Source: CAIXZV01 sp963697365 (GTDB lineage Bacteria; Chloroflexota; Limnocylindria; Limnocylindrales; CSP1-4). From it: DNA of 64,000 bases. Of this stretch, positions 1-8,690 are shown piece after piece (positions within the stretch are counted from its first letter, which is position 1; each line of letters begins with the position of its first letter). The stretch covers positions 62,001 to 126,000 of the forward strand of contig CAVONT010000014.1 in the NCBI GenBank assembly GCA_963697365.1. Direction: 5' to 3'. The position numbers and the translations under genes are program-made. The notes beneath the pieces are model-generated. The model did no database searches and had not been told where the DNA came from. It saw only the letters and a list, made by a program, of their open reading frames with translations.

Positions 1-886
1 GCTCCTGTTCGATGCGGTCCACGTTGGCCCGCATCTCCGTGTGATCGCGGAGTGCCTCCGTGACCACGGTGACCGAGATCGTGCTGATGGAGCCGGGCGG
101 CCGGTACAGGGCGACCCGCTCGATGGTCGCGGGGGCGGCGATCGCGAATCCGACGCGCAGCCCGGCCAGCGCGTACGCCTTGGACGCGGTACGGGCGACC
201 ACCAGGTTCGGGTAGCGCGTGCGCAGCGGGATGACCGTGACGCCGGTGAACTCGCTGTATGCCTCGTCGACGATGACCACGGGGGCCGGTCTGCCGTCGG
301 CTGCCGAATCCTCGGCGATGCCGGCAAGCAGGGCCTCGATCGTGCCATCGGGCTCCAGGAGCCCCGTGGGGTTGTTCGGGTTGCACACCCAGACGATGGC
401 GGCCTGGCGGGCTGCAGCACGGACGGCCGGGACGTCCATCGACCATCCGTCGGCCTTGCCCAGCCGCGGAACCGGGATGACGCGCCCGCCACGCTGCTCA
501 ACGAGGACCCGGTGCATCGCGTACGTCGGCACGGAGATGACCGCGGCCTCGCCCGCCGCAAGGAAGGCCTTGGTGCACAGGTCGAGCACCTCGTCAGCGC
601 CGGCGCCCGGCAGGACCTCCTCGAAGGCGACGCCGTAGGTCGCAGCCGCCGCCTCCGCGAGCGCCCGGTAGTCGCCGGGCGGGTACTCGGACGCCGGGGT
701 GACGAAGCGGCCGGCCTGGAGAATGCGCGCCAGCAGCTCCGGCGGCTCCGGCGAGGTGTTCAGGTCGAAGCGGATGACCTGCTCGATAGGGAGGCCGAAG
801 CGTTCCGCGACGCTCTCGTTGGTCGCCTCCCAGGCGTACGAGGCCGGATCCGTGGGCGAGGTGACGGCGAAGGGGCTCGGGGTCAT
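1..886 (-). CDS. hisC: Histidinol-phosphate aminotransferase (3' end off the window)
   Basis: PLP-dependent class I/II aminotransferase that converts imidazole-acetol phosphate to histidinol phosphate. About 295 residues are visible and the C-terminus lies beyond the left edge. Fold-type I landmarks are present in order: the CNPNNPTG motif, VDEAYSEF with the PLP-contacting Asp/Tyr, and ASKAYALAGLRVG, whose Lys should form the Schiff base. The ATG (884-886) overlaps the hisD stop as ATGA, so it is the last visible gene of a translationally coupled yerC-hisG-hisD-hisC operon. The family call rests on motifs; the his assignment rests on context. Confidence 0.93.
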   Translation of the reverse strand, partial: MTPSPFAVTSPTDPASYAWEATNESVAERFGLPIEQVIRFDLNTSPEPPELLARILQAGRFVTPASEYPPGDYRALAEAAAATYGVAFEEVLPGAGADEVLDLCTKAFLAAGEAAVISVPTYAMHRVLVEQRGGRVIPVPRLGKADGWSMDVPAVRAAARQAAIVWVCNPNNPTGLLEPDGTIEALLAGIAEDSAADGRPAPVVIVDEAYSEFTGVTVIPLRTRYPNLVVARTASKAYALAGLRVGFAIAAPATIERVALYRPPGSISTISVTVVTEALRDHTEMRANVDRIEQE

Positions 887-2259
887 CGGACATCCTCCAC
901 GGCACCGGCTGCGTCAGCCCGGTCGGACTCGAAGCGGACCTCGACGGCATCCCGGTGTGCGAGCAGCCCCTCGGCCTCCGCGAGGGTCCGGATGGACGGT
1001 CGCAGTGCGGCGAGGCCCTCACGCGTGATGCGCTGGACCTGGTTGTACTTGCCGAACGTGTCCACCGCGAGCGGGCCGCAGCTGCGGGCGAGACCGCCGG
1101 TGGGCAGCACATGGTTCGCGCCGGACGCGTAGTCACCGGCGGACTCCGGGGACCAGCGGCCCACGAAGATGGAGCCGGCGTTCCGGATGGCCGCGACGGC
1201 ACCCTCGAGGTCCTCCACCTCGACCGAGAGGTGCTCGGGCCCATAGCCGTTCACGAAGGCGATCCCGGCGGCGACGTCGGGCACGAGGACGATGCGGCCG
1301 TGGTCGGCGAGGGCGCGCGCGAGGATGTCGCGGCGCAGGGCCGTCGCGAGTCGCCGGTTGACCTCGATCTCGACGGCGTCGGCCAGCGCGACGTCCGGCG
1401 TCACCAGCAGGGCAGGGGAGTCGACGCCGTGCTCGGCCTGGGTGATGAGGTCGGCCGCGACCGTGGGCACGTCGGCGGATGCGTCCGCGAGCACCAGGCC
1501 CTCGGACGGGCCGGCGGGCATGTCGATCCCGGTCTCGCCCACGACCTCGATCTTGGCCGCGGTCACCCACGCGGAGCCAGGCCCGACGATGAGGTCGACC
1601 GGCTCGAGGCCCTCGTCGGCGAGTCCGTAGGCGAGCGCTCCGATGGCCTGGACCCCGCCTGCGACGAGCAGCGCGTCGACACCAAGGAGGCCGGCCGCCC
1701 CGAGGAGGACGGGGTGGACGTTCCCGTCGCGATCGGCCGGCGAGGCGACCACGACCGCGCCGACGCCCGCCACGCGCGCAGGCACCACGGTCATGACCAG
1801 GGAGGACGGGTACGGGGCCGAGCCTCCGGGGACGTACGCCCCGACGCGTCCCACGGGCAGCCAGCGGCGCTCAAGGTCGACGCCGGGCATGACGGTGATG
1901 CGGACCGACTGCGGGAGCTGGGCCTCGGCGAACCGTCTGACATTCCCGATCGCGGTCAGGAGGGCCTCCCGCTCGGCGGGGGCGAGCGCGTCGGCCGCAG
2001 CCGCCAGCTCGGCCCTGGCCAGCAGCAGACGCCCGTCGGGCCGGCCGCCGCCGAAGCGGGCCGACGCCTCGCGCACGGCAGTGGCGCCCCGCTCGCGGAC
2101 GTCGGCGAGGATCCGCCGTGCGGCATCGCGGACGGCGGGGTCGGGCACGGCACCCCGGCGGAAGAGGGCGTCGCGGGCGGCGAGCGCCGCCGGGTCCGGT
2201 GAGCGCAGGTCGAGCCTGGCGAGTCGGACGGTGCCAGGAGCCGTCTCGGAGGTGGTCAC
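883..2259 (-). CDS. hisD: Histidinol dehydrogenase
   Basis: Zinc-dependent enzyme that makes the last two NAD-linked oxidations from L-histidinol to histidine in the cytoplasm. It is 458 residues, close to the family's usual 430-440. The family core is clear: GGSAPYPSSLVMTVVPARVAGV, DLIVGPGSAWVTAAK, GIDMPAGPSEGLVLAD, ITQAEHGVDSPALLVT and NGYGPEHLSVEV, with the catalytic Glu-His pair in the last one. The start is GTG, overlapping the hisG stop as GTGA; the stop overlaps hisC as ATGA. Such coupling suggests balanced synthesis with its neighbours. Confidence 0.97.
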   Translation of the reverse strand: MTTSETAPGTVRLARLDLRSPDPAALAARDALFRRGAVPDPAVRDAARRILADVRERGATAVREASARFGGGRPDGRLLLARAELAAAADALAPAEREALLTAIGNVRRFAEAQLPQSVRITVMPGVDLERRWLPVGRVGAYVPGGSAPYPSSLVMTVVPARVAGVGAVVVASPADRDGNVHPVLLGAAGLLGVDALLVAGGVQAIGALAYGLADEGLEPVDLIVGPGSAWVTAAKIEVVGETGIDMPAGPSEGLVLADASADVPTVAADLITQAEHGVDSPALLVTPDVALADAVEIEVNRRLATALRRDILARALADHGRIVLVPDVAAGIAFVNGYGPEHLSVEVEDLEGAVAAIRNAGSIFVGRWSPESAGDYASGANHVLPTGGLARSCGPLAVDTFGKYNQVQRITREGLAALRPSIRTLAEAEGLLAHRDAVEVRFESDRADAAGAVEDVR

Positions 2260-3116
2260 GGCAGGATCTTCTCGATGGGCAGGACGAGGATGCCGGATGC
2301 GCCCGCGGCCTTGAGCCTGGGCAGGAGGGCCCAGACCTCGTCGGCGCCGACGACGGCGTGGATCGCGATCATCCCGGCGTGCGCGAGGGGGATGACGGAC
2401 GGCGACTCGAGGCCAGGGAGCAGGTCCTCGAGCTCGGCGAGCTTGGCCGACGGGGCGTTCATCATCAGGTACTTGCGCCCGCGCGCGGCGATGACCGAGC
2501 CGAGCATGGTGACGATGCCGTCGAGCTCGTCCGGGTGCTGCTGGCGGGCTGCCTTGCTGGTCAGAAGGACGGCCTCGGACGCGAGAATGTCCCCGATCGA
2601 CCTGAGGCCGTTCATCGACAACGTGGACCCCGTGGACACGAGATCGACGATGCCGTCGGCGAGACCCAGCCGCGGCGCGACCTCGACGGCGCCCGACAGG
2701 GAGATGACCTCGACACCGATCCCCTGGGCCGCGAAGAAGGCCCGGGTGACATTCGGATGCGAGGTGGCGATCCGCGTCCCTGCAAGATCGGTGATGGCCT
2801 CGTACGGGGAGTCTGCGGGCACGGCCGCGGCCAGTCGGCAGCGTCCGTACCCGAGTGTCCTGAGCACCGGGAGGTCGACGCCGCTCTCCGCAAGGATGTC
2901 GCCGCCCGTGATCCCGGCCTCGGCAACGCCATCGTTGACGAACTCGATCACGTCACCGGTGCGCACGAACAGGATGTCGAGGGGATGGTTCTGGACGCGG
3001 GCCACGAGGCTGCGATCCGTCGCCTCGAACATCAGGCCGGCGTCGTGCAGCAGGGTGATGGTCGCCTCCTGGAGGCGGCCCTTGTTGGGGATGGCGAGAC
3101 GGAGGCGGTCTCTCAT
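2256..3116 (-). CDS. hisG: ATP phosphoribosyltransferase, long form
   Basis: First, feedback-controlled step of histidine synthesis: ATP plus PRPP gives phosphoribosyl-ATP. It has 286 residues and starts with MRDRLRLAIPNKGRLQ. The catalytic lobes carry FVRTGDVIEFVNDG and VDLVSTGSTLSMNGL. The C-terminal end (about residues 215-286, closing with GASGILVLPIEKIL) is the extra regulatory HisG_C domain of the long, HisZ-independent form. The frame stays open further upstream, but the ATG at 3114-3116 is preferred because it overlaps the upstream gene's stop as ATGA and gives the normal N-terminus. Confidence 0.96.
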   Translation of the reverse strand: MRDRLRLAIPNKGRLQEATITLLHDAGLMFEATDRSLVARVQNHPLDILFVRTGDVIEFVNDGVAEAGITGGDILAESGVDLPVLRTLGYGRCRLAAAVPADSPYEAITDLAGTRIATSHPNVTRAFFAAQGIGVEVISLSGAVEVAPRLGLADGIVDLVSTGSTLSMNGLRSIGDILASEAVLLTSKAARQQHPDELDGIVTMLGSVIAARGRKYLMMNAPSAKLAELEDLLPGLESPSVIPLAHAGMIAIHAVVGADEVWALLPRLKAAGASGILVLPIEKILP

Positions 3117-3439
3117 CGCTCGTCGCCGAGCGGGTAGGGCGTCTCGCCGTCCGCGCCCTTGAACCGTTCCAGCATGGCCCGGTAGCCGCCCTCGCCGTGG
3201 TTCAGCCAGGAGGCGATGCGGGTGATGGTCGCGGTGCTCGCCCCGGTGCGCTTCGAGATGTCGGCGTAGTGCAGACCGGCGTCGAGCATGCGCACGACCG
3301 CCCAGCGCTGGGCCATGTCGTGGAGCTCGCCCAAGGTGCACAGGTCGCGCAGGAAGCGCTCGGCCTGGTCGCGTGTGTCGAGGCGCAGGATCGCCTCGAC
3401 GAGCGCCTCGGTATCGGGCGTCCGCCAGTCGTCAGCCAC
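3113..3439 (-). CDS. TrpR-like regulator, YerC/YecD (HisR) family
   Basis: A 108-residue DNA-binding protein of the TrpR superfamily. The HTH is read at about residues 55-85 (ELHDMAQRWAVVRMLDAG and YADISKRTGASTATITRIAS, a helix-turn-helix with a TrpR-like recognition helix). Length matches the family. The start is taken at GTG 3437-3439 (VADDWRTPDTEAL), because the longer frame reaches back into the divergent hisA gene. In Firmicutes, YerC relatives called HisR are proposed regulators of histidine genes. Its place as first gene of the his operon, ATGA-coupled to hisG and facing palindromes in the promoter gap, supports that role here. The ligand is not evident from sequence. Confidence 0.85.
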   Translation of the reverse strand: MADDWRTPDTEALVEAILRLDTRDQAERFLRDLCTLGELHDMAQRWAVVRMLDAGLHYADISKRTGASTATITRIASWLNHGEGGYRAMLERFKGADGETPYPLGDER

Positions 3440-3505
3440 GGGTGGGTCCGTCCTCCAGGTGCCGCCAAGTGCTGCCCGGACACTCGCCCGGGCGTTGGCT
3501 CGTAT

Positions 3506-3533
3506 GCTACCGTAGTAGCGTGGTAAAACGCTA
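3506..3533. promoter_or_regulatory. Paired inverted repeats in the divergent his promoter region (candidate HisR operators)
   Basis: The 112-nt gap between yerC and hisA holds two inverted repeats in an AT-richer patch. At 3506-3519, GCTAC-cgta-GTAGC. At 3516-3533, TAGCGT-ggtaaa-ACGCTA, a perfect 6-bp palindrome with a 6-nt spacer. The second repeat is followed by CTAG, the core tetranucleotide of the known E. coli TrpR operator. Position next to a TrpR-family gene makes autoregulation and joint control of hisA plausible. Binding is inferred, not shown. Confidence 0.55.
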
Positions 3534-3551
3534 GCACATGTCGAGGTCCCC

Positions 3552-4301
3552 GTGCCCGAGTTCGAGCTCCTCCCGGCCATCGACCTGATCGGTGGTCGTG
3601 TCGTGCGGCTCAAGCAGGGCGACTTCGCGCAGGAGACCACCTACGACGACGACCCGGCGGGGGTCGCCCGCACCTTCGCGCGAGGTGGTGCGACATGGCT
3701 GCACGTGGTCGACCTCGACGGTGCGAGGGCCGGCGAGCCTGCGCAGCTCCCACTCGTCGCTGCCCTGGTCGCCGAGGTCCACGGGCTCGCCGCGGTCGAG
3801 GTCGGCGGTGGACTGCGGACACCTGAGGCAGTCGCGGGCGCACTCGCGACTGGGGCCAGCCGCGCCGTCGTTGGGACGGCCGCCCTCAGGGACCCGGAGT
3901 TCGCCCGTGACGTCGTCGCGCGCCACGGCCCGGACCGGATCGTCGCCTCGATCGACGTGCGCGACGGCCTCGCCCTGGGCGAGGGCTGGCGCGAGGGAGC
4001 GCACGGCGTCCCAGCGTCCGACGCGCTGCGCATGCTTGCCGGGGTGGGCGTCGTGACGTTCGAGGTGACCGCGATCGACCGCGACGGCCTTCTCGGTGGA
4101 CCGGACCTGGACCTCCTCCGCAGGCTCGTGGACCTGGACTGCGGCCGGATCATCGCGTCAGGTGGGGTCTCATCCCTTGACGACGTGCTCGCCGCCCACG
4201 CGATCGGTTGCCGCGGCGCCATCGTCGGGCGAGCCTTGTACGAGGGGCGTGTGGGACTCGAGACGCTCGTCGACGGGCTGCGAGGTCTCGGTCCGGCCTG
4301 A
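3552..4301 (+). CDS. hisA: ProFAR isomerase HisA
   Basis: Phosphoribosylformimino-5-aminoimidazole carboxamide ribotide isomerase, a TIM-barrel Amadori isomerase of 249 residues. The N-terminus MPEFELLPAIDLIGGRVVRL carries the conserved AID with the catalytic Asp, followed by HVVDLDGAR, VGGGLRTPEAV and DRDGLLGGPDLDLL. The second catalytic Asp is expected in the TAIDRDG segment. Phosphate-gripping Gly motifs (ASGGVSSLDD, GAIVGRALY) are present. The start is GTG, with GAGG 5 nt upstream. It is the only his gene on the plus strand and diverges from yerC. A bifunctional HisA/PriA role cannot be judged. Confidence 0.95.
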   Translation: MPEFELLPAIDLIGGRVVRLKQGDFAQETTYDDDPAGVARTFARGGATWLHVVDLDGARAGEPAQLPLVAALVAEVHGLAAVEVGGGLRTPEAVAGALATGASRAVVGTAALRDPEFARDVVARHGPDRIVASIDVRDGLALGEGWREGAHGVPASDALRMLAGVGVVTFEVTAIDRDGLLGGPDLDLLRRLVDLDCGRIIASGGVSSLDDVLAAHAIGCRGAIVGRALYEGRVGLETLVDGLRGLGPA

Positions 4302-4357
4302 TCCCGGGCCGGGCCATCCGGCGACTCGCCACCGCTCGGGGGGCATGCTGGAAGCAC

Positions 4358-4385
4358 CGAACCCCCGGCCGGGGCCGGGGGTTCG
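4358..4385. terminator. Strong GC hairpin between convergent hisA and EF-G-like gene
   Basis: A 13-bp perfect stem with a 2-nt loop: the left arm starts CGAACCCCCGGCC at 4358 and its exact complement ends at 4385. It lies 56 nt after hisA and 49 nt before the stop of the convergent gene. No long T tract follows on either side, so it is a bidirectional terminator by position and stability rather than a textbook intrinsic terminator. Confidence 0.7.
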
Positions 4386-4434
4386 TGTTCGACTGTGCGG
4401 GGCCGGGCGTGCCGACCGGCAGGCGACCCGCCGG

Positions 4435-6511
4435 TCAGTGGCCCTCGGCGTGCTCCTTCTTGTGGGCCTCGATGACCTTCTCGGCGAGGTTGCCCGGCAC
4501 GTCCTCGTAGTGGTCGAGGACCGCGCTGAACGTGCCGCGGCCGGCCGTGAGCGAGCGCAGCTCCGTCGCGTACGAGAAGAGCTCGGCCTGCGGCACGTGG
4601 GCGCTGATGAGCTGCACCCCGTCGGCCAGGTCCATGCCGAGGACCCGCCCGCGCCGGCCGTTGAGGTCGCGGTTGACCTCGCCCATGTACTGCTCGGGGA
4701 TTCTGACCTCGACCGCCATGATCGGCTCGAGGAGGACGGGCTTCGCCTGCATGACGCCCTCCTTGAGCGCCATCGAGGCCGCGAGCTTGAACGACAGCTC
4801 GTTCGAGTCGACCGGGTGGAACGAGCCGTCGTACGAGCGTCGCCTTGAAGTCGTCGAGCGGATAGCCCGCGAGGACGCCCTCGGCCGCCGTCTCGCGGAT
4901 GCCCTTCTCGATGCCCGGGAAGAAGTTCTTCGGGACGGAGCCGCCCACGACCTTCTCGGCGAACTCGACGCCCTGGGCCGGGTTCGGCTCGAGCTCGATC
5001 CAGACGTCGCCGAACATCCCGTGGCCGCCGGTCTGCTTCTTGTAGCGGCCGTGGGCCTTGGTCGTGCCGCGGATCGTCTCCCGGTACGCGACCTTGGGCG
5101 TCCGGGTCGCGATCGCCGCGCCGAACTTGCGCTTGAGGCGCTCGCAGATGACGGCCACGTGCGCCTCGCCGACGGCACGCAGGATCTGCTCGCCGGTGGC
5201 CGACCGCTCGACCCGTGCGCACGGCTCCTCCTCGAGCATCCGCTGGAGGGCCGGGCCCATCTTGTCGAGATCCGCCTTCGACACGGGATCGATCGCGACC
5301 TGCAGGGTCGGGTCCGGGAAGGCGATCGGGGCGAGACGCAGGCCCGCGTCGCGCGTGCTCAGGGAGTCCCCGGTCTCGGTCAGGCCCAGCTTGGCGACGG
5401 CGCCGATCTCGCCCGCCCTCAGCTCGGCCGCGGGCTCCTGCTCCTTGCCGTGGAGGTACAGCAGCTGGCCGATGCGCTCGTCCTCGCCCTTGGAGGCGTT
5501 GTAGATCGTGCCCTGGCTCTTGAGCGTCCCGGACAGGACGCGGAGATAGGTGAGGCGCCCGACGAACGGGTCAGCCGCCGTCTTGAACACGCGCACGAGG
5601 AGCTGGCTGCCGTCGGCCGGAACCTGGACGTCCTTGCCGGCCTTGTCGGTCGCGGCGAACGGACCCTCCTCGTCCGGCGAGGGGAGGTAGCGGGCGATCG
5701 CGTCGAGCAGGGCGTTGAGGCCGATGCCCTTGGCGGCCGAGGTGATGAGCACCGGGGCCAGGATCGAGTTGCGGACCCCCTTGTGGAGGCAGGCGTCGAG
5801 CTCCGCGTCCGTGATCTCCTCTTCCGCGAGGTACTTCTCGAAGACGTCGTCGTCGGCCTCGGCAGCGGCCTCGAGCAGCTGGTCGCGGCGAAGGGCGACC
5901 TCGTCGGCGAGATCGGCCGGGATCGGGATCTCGATCTCCTTGCCGTCCTCGAGCTTGTAGGCCTTGCGGTGGACCAGATCGACGAAGCCGGTGAAGGTCT
6001 CCGCGGCGCCGATGGCCAGGTGGAGCGGAGCGACCTTGTTGCCGAATGCGTCGCGGAGCTCATCGAGCACGCGGAGCGGGTCCGCGTTCTCCCGGTCGCA
6101 CTTGTTGATGACGAAGCAGGCCGACGTGCCGGTGGTCCGGCCGGTCCGCACCGCGGTCTCCAGCCCGGATTCGACATGGCCCGATGCGTCGACGACGAAG
6201 AGCGCGGCGTCCGCAGCGTGGAACCCCTGGATCAGCTCCGCGACGAAGTCGGGGTAGCCGGGGGTGTCGACGAGCGTCATCTCGTGCTCGCCGTGCTCGA
6301 ACGTGCCGACGGCCAGCGACAGCGACCGGTGCTGCTTCTGCTCCTCGGGCTCGAAGTCGAGGTGCGCGGTCCCGTCGTCGACCCTGCCCAATCTGGCGAT
6401 GGCGCCAGCCCGGAACATGACCTGCTCCGCAAGGGTCGTCTTGCCGCTCCCGGCGTGGCCGGCGAGCACGACGCTGCGGATGTGGGCAAGGTCGTGGCTC
6501 TTCAACGTCAT
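4435..6511 (-). CDS. Elongation factor G-like GTPase (EF-G2 type), one frameshift
   Basis: Translational GTPase of the EF-G-like/FusA2 class, about 690 residues once the frame is repaired. G1 is GHAGSGKTTL, G3 is DTPGYPD, G4 is NKCD, then come domain II and the C-terminal EF-G IV/V domains (QTGGHGMFGDVWIELEP; PIMAVEVRIPEQYMGEVNRD). The usual G2 region is replaced by FEPEEQKQHRSLSLAV, typical of EF-G-like proteins rather than canonical EF-G, so the job is probably a specialised translation or ribosome role. The frame breaks near 4840: CTC-G-TAC-GAC has one extra G where the family reads L-Y-D-G-S. The rest of the protein is intact in the next frame to TGA at 4435-4437. Confidence 0.88.
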
Positions 6512-6670
6512 CGCGCGCGGTTCCTCTCGATGATTCCCCCGTCAGACCGGAGTGCCCGGCCGCGACGGGACGTGGAGCGCAGGTGCGCAGGTTGCCGACA
6601 TGGATCCCCTCGGCCGGACGCGGGACAGCGCCTGACGGCCTCGGGCTTCCTCGACTCCGATGATAGTCGG

Positions 6671-6676
6671 TATACT
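6671..6676 (+). promoter_or_regulatory. -10 element TATACT of yebC, leaderless type
   Basis: TATACT ends 8 nt before the yebC ATG and no Shine-Dalgarno sequence is present. The expected start of transcription is within 1-3 nt of the start codon. Confidence 0.6.
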
Positions 6677-6684
6677 CCCGCCCG

Positions 6685-7435
6685 ATGTCAGGACATTCCA
6701 AGTGGTCCACGATCAAGCGCCAGAAGGGCGCCAATGACGCCAAGCGAGGCGCCATGTTCACGAAGGTCGCACGCGAGATCGCGGTGGCGGCCCGGGCAGG
6801 CGGCGGCGACCCCGAGGCGAACTACCGTCTGCGCCTCGCGATGGACAAGGCACGCTCGATCAATATGCCCGCGGACAACATCAAGCGGGCGATCGACGAA
6901 GGCCGCCGGTGGCGGCGAGGCCGAGCAGTACGAGGAGATCGTGTACGAGGGCTACGGCCCGGGCGGCATCGCGGTCCTCGTCGAGGCGGCCACCGACAAC
7001 CGGAACCGCACCGCCGCCGCGGTGCGCTCGGTCTTCGCAAAGTCGGGCGGCCAGCTCGCAGCGGCCGGTGCCGTCGCCTGGCAGTTCGAGCAGCGCGGCC
7101 TGATCACGGTCGCCAGCCAGACCAATGACCCCGACGAGATCGCGCTGGCCGCGATCGATGCGGGCGCCGAGGACGTCGACACCGACGCCGACCCGATCGA
7201 GATCTGGACCGGTCCCGCCGACCTGTTCACCGTGCGCATGGCGCTCGAGGGCGCCGGGTACAAGGTCGAGGACGCGGAGTCGGCGATGGTCGCCAAGCAG
7301 ACGACCGTCCTGGAGGCCGAGCACTTCCGGAAGGTGATGCGGATCGTCGACTCCCTCGAGGAGCTCGACGACGTCCAGCGCGTGACCACCAACGCGGACA
7401 TCCCCGAGGAGTTGCTGGCCGAGCTCGGCGGGTGA
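6685..7435 (+). CDS. yebC: YebC/PmpR-family protein, one frameshift
   Basis: About 250 residues. The N-terminus MSGHSKWSTIKRQKGANDAK is the family signature. The C-terminal domain (EIWTGPADLFTVRMALEGAG to PEELLAELGG) is complete. YebC proteins act as transcription regulators and, in recent work, as factors that relieve ribosome stalling at proline-rich stretches. The reading frame shifts near 6903-6906: GAAGGCCGCCGG has one extra C relative to a frame giving DEGAGGGEAEQYEEI. The stop overlaps ruvC as GTGA, the classic yebC-ruvC-ruvA order. Confidence 0.93.
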
Positions 7436-8073
7436 TCGTCCTCGGGATCGACCCCGGGACGGCAGCCCTTGGCTACGGCCTTGTCGAGCGCACGGGATCC
7501 AGCCTGCGTGCCATCGACTTCGGGTGTGTCACCACGAGCCCCGACATCCAGCTGCCCGACCGGCTCGCCGTGATCCACGCTCACGTGGCGGAGCTCATCG
7601 AGACCCACGCTCCCGACATCCTCGGCGTCGAGCGCCTGTTCTTCTCCCGCAACGCGCAGTCGGCGTTCGCCGTGGGCCAGGCGCGCGGCGTCGTCCTGCT
7701 CGCCGCCGCCCAGGCCGGCGTCCCGGTGCGCGAGGCGACGCCGAACGAGATCAAGATGGCCGTCACCGGGTACGGCAACGCAGACAAGGGCCAGGTCGGC
7801 CGCATGGTGACGGTCATCCTCCAGCTGCCCGAGGTACCGACACCCGACGACACGGCCGATGCGCTCGCCTGCGCGATCTGCATCGCCAACGCCGAACGGC
7901 CGGGTGACCGGATCAACGCCGGGACGGCGCGGGCCACGGTCGTCGACCGTGCGGCCATCGCCCCGATCACCAGGGGTGAGACCTCCTACGAGCGGGCAGT
8001 CCGCGAGGCGCTCCAGGTGGAGGCAGCGGCCCAGGGCGGGCGACGGCCGTCCACCCGAAGCACGAAGCGCTAG
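7432..8073 (+). CDS. ruvC: Crossover junction endonuclease RuvC
   Basis: Holliday junction resolvase with an RNase H-like fold, 213 residues. Catalytic acids are visible: Asp7 in GIDPGT, Glu67 in GVERLFF, and Asp140/Asp143 in PDDTADALA. The GTG start overlaps the yebC stop. About 40 C-terminal residues extend beyond the minimal fold (basic, ending RRPSTRSTKR). It works with RuvAB, encoded next to it and at 12.0 kb. Confidence 0.97.
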   Translation: MIVLGIDPGTAALGYGLVERTGSSLRAIDFGCVTTSPDIQLPDRLAVIHAHVAELIETHAPDILGVERLFFSRNAQSAFAVGQARGVVLLAAAQAGVPVREATPNEIKMAVTGYGNADKGQVGRMVTVILQLPEVPTPDDTADALACAICIANAERPGDRINAGTARATVVDRAAIAPITRGETSYERAVREALQVEAAAQGGRRPSTRSTKR

Positions 8074-8090
8074 CAGGAGGGCCGGACGCA

Positions 8091-8684
8091 GTGATCGCAT
8101 CAGTCGAGGGCGTCGTCGGCGCCATCGCGGCCGACTCGCTGGTGCTGGAGGTCGGGGGGATCGGCTACCGCGTGTTCGCGGCCCCGGCCGTCATCACCAC
8201 GACGTCCTCGGGCAGCCGCCTCAAGCTCCACACCTACCACCTCGTGCGCGAGGACCAGCAGGCGCTGTTCGGGTTCCGGACGTCCGAGGAGCTGGGCTTC
8301 TTCAATCTGCTGCTCACGGTGACCGGCGTAGGCCCCAAGGTGGCCATGGCGATCGTCGGGTCCCGCCCGACGGCGGATCTGCAGCTCGCGATCCTGCAGC
8401 AGGACGCAGCGGTCCTCACGTCGATCCCCGGCATCGGCAAGAAGACGGCGGAGCGGATCATCTTCGAGCTCAAGGAGAAGGTGTCTGCGGCCGGGATCGC
8501 CGCCGGCAGTGCCGGAGCCGTCCTCACGGCGTCCGAGAACGAGGTTGTCGCAGCCCTGCAGGCGCTCGGCTACTCGCTGGGCGAGGCCCGCGAGGCATCG
8601 CGCCTGGCGGTCCAGGACCCTGCCGTGGGTCCCGGCCTCGAGGACCGCGTCAAGGCGGCGCTCCGCACCCTGTTGCGCGACTGA
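8091..8684 (+). CDS. ruvA: Holliday junction DNA helicase subunit RuvA
   Basis: 197 residues with the three RuvA domains: an OB fold (MIASVEGVVGAIAADSLVLE), two HhH motifs (LLTVTGVGPKVAMAIV and LTSIPGIGKKTAERII) and a C-terminal RuvB-contacting three-helix domain (ALQALGYSLGEAREASRLA). It clamps the Holliday junction for RuvB. The GTG start has AGGAGG at 8075-8080, one of the best ribosome-binding sites here. ruvB is separate, about 3.3 kb downstream. Confidence 0.97.
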   Translation: MIASVEGVVGAIAADSLVLEVGGIGYRVFAAPAVITTTSSGSRLKLHTYHLVREDQQALFGFRTSEELGFFNLLLTVTGVGPKVAMAIVGSRPTADLQLAILQQDAAVLTSIPGIGKKTAERIIFELKEKVSAAGIAAGSAGAVLTASENEVVAALQALGYSLGEAREASRLAVQDPAVGPGLEDRVKAALRTLLRD

Positions 8685-8690
8685 GCGAGG

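Noticed and set aside
3641..4434. C-terminal extension of the EF-G-like frame into hisA
   Set aside because: Product of the one-base insertion near 4840; the true C-terminus is in the next frame and ends at 4435.
4532..6500. Long plus-strand frame opposite the EF-G-like gene
   Set aside because: Shadow frame; only its end (after about 6905) is real, as the yebC C-terminus.
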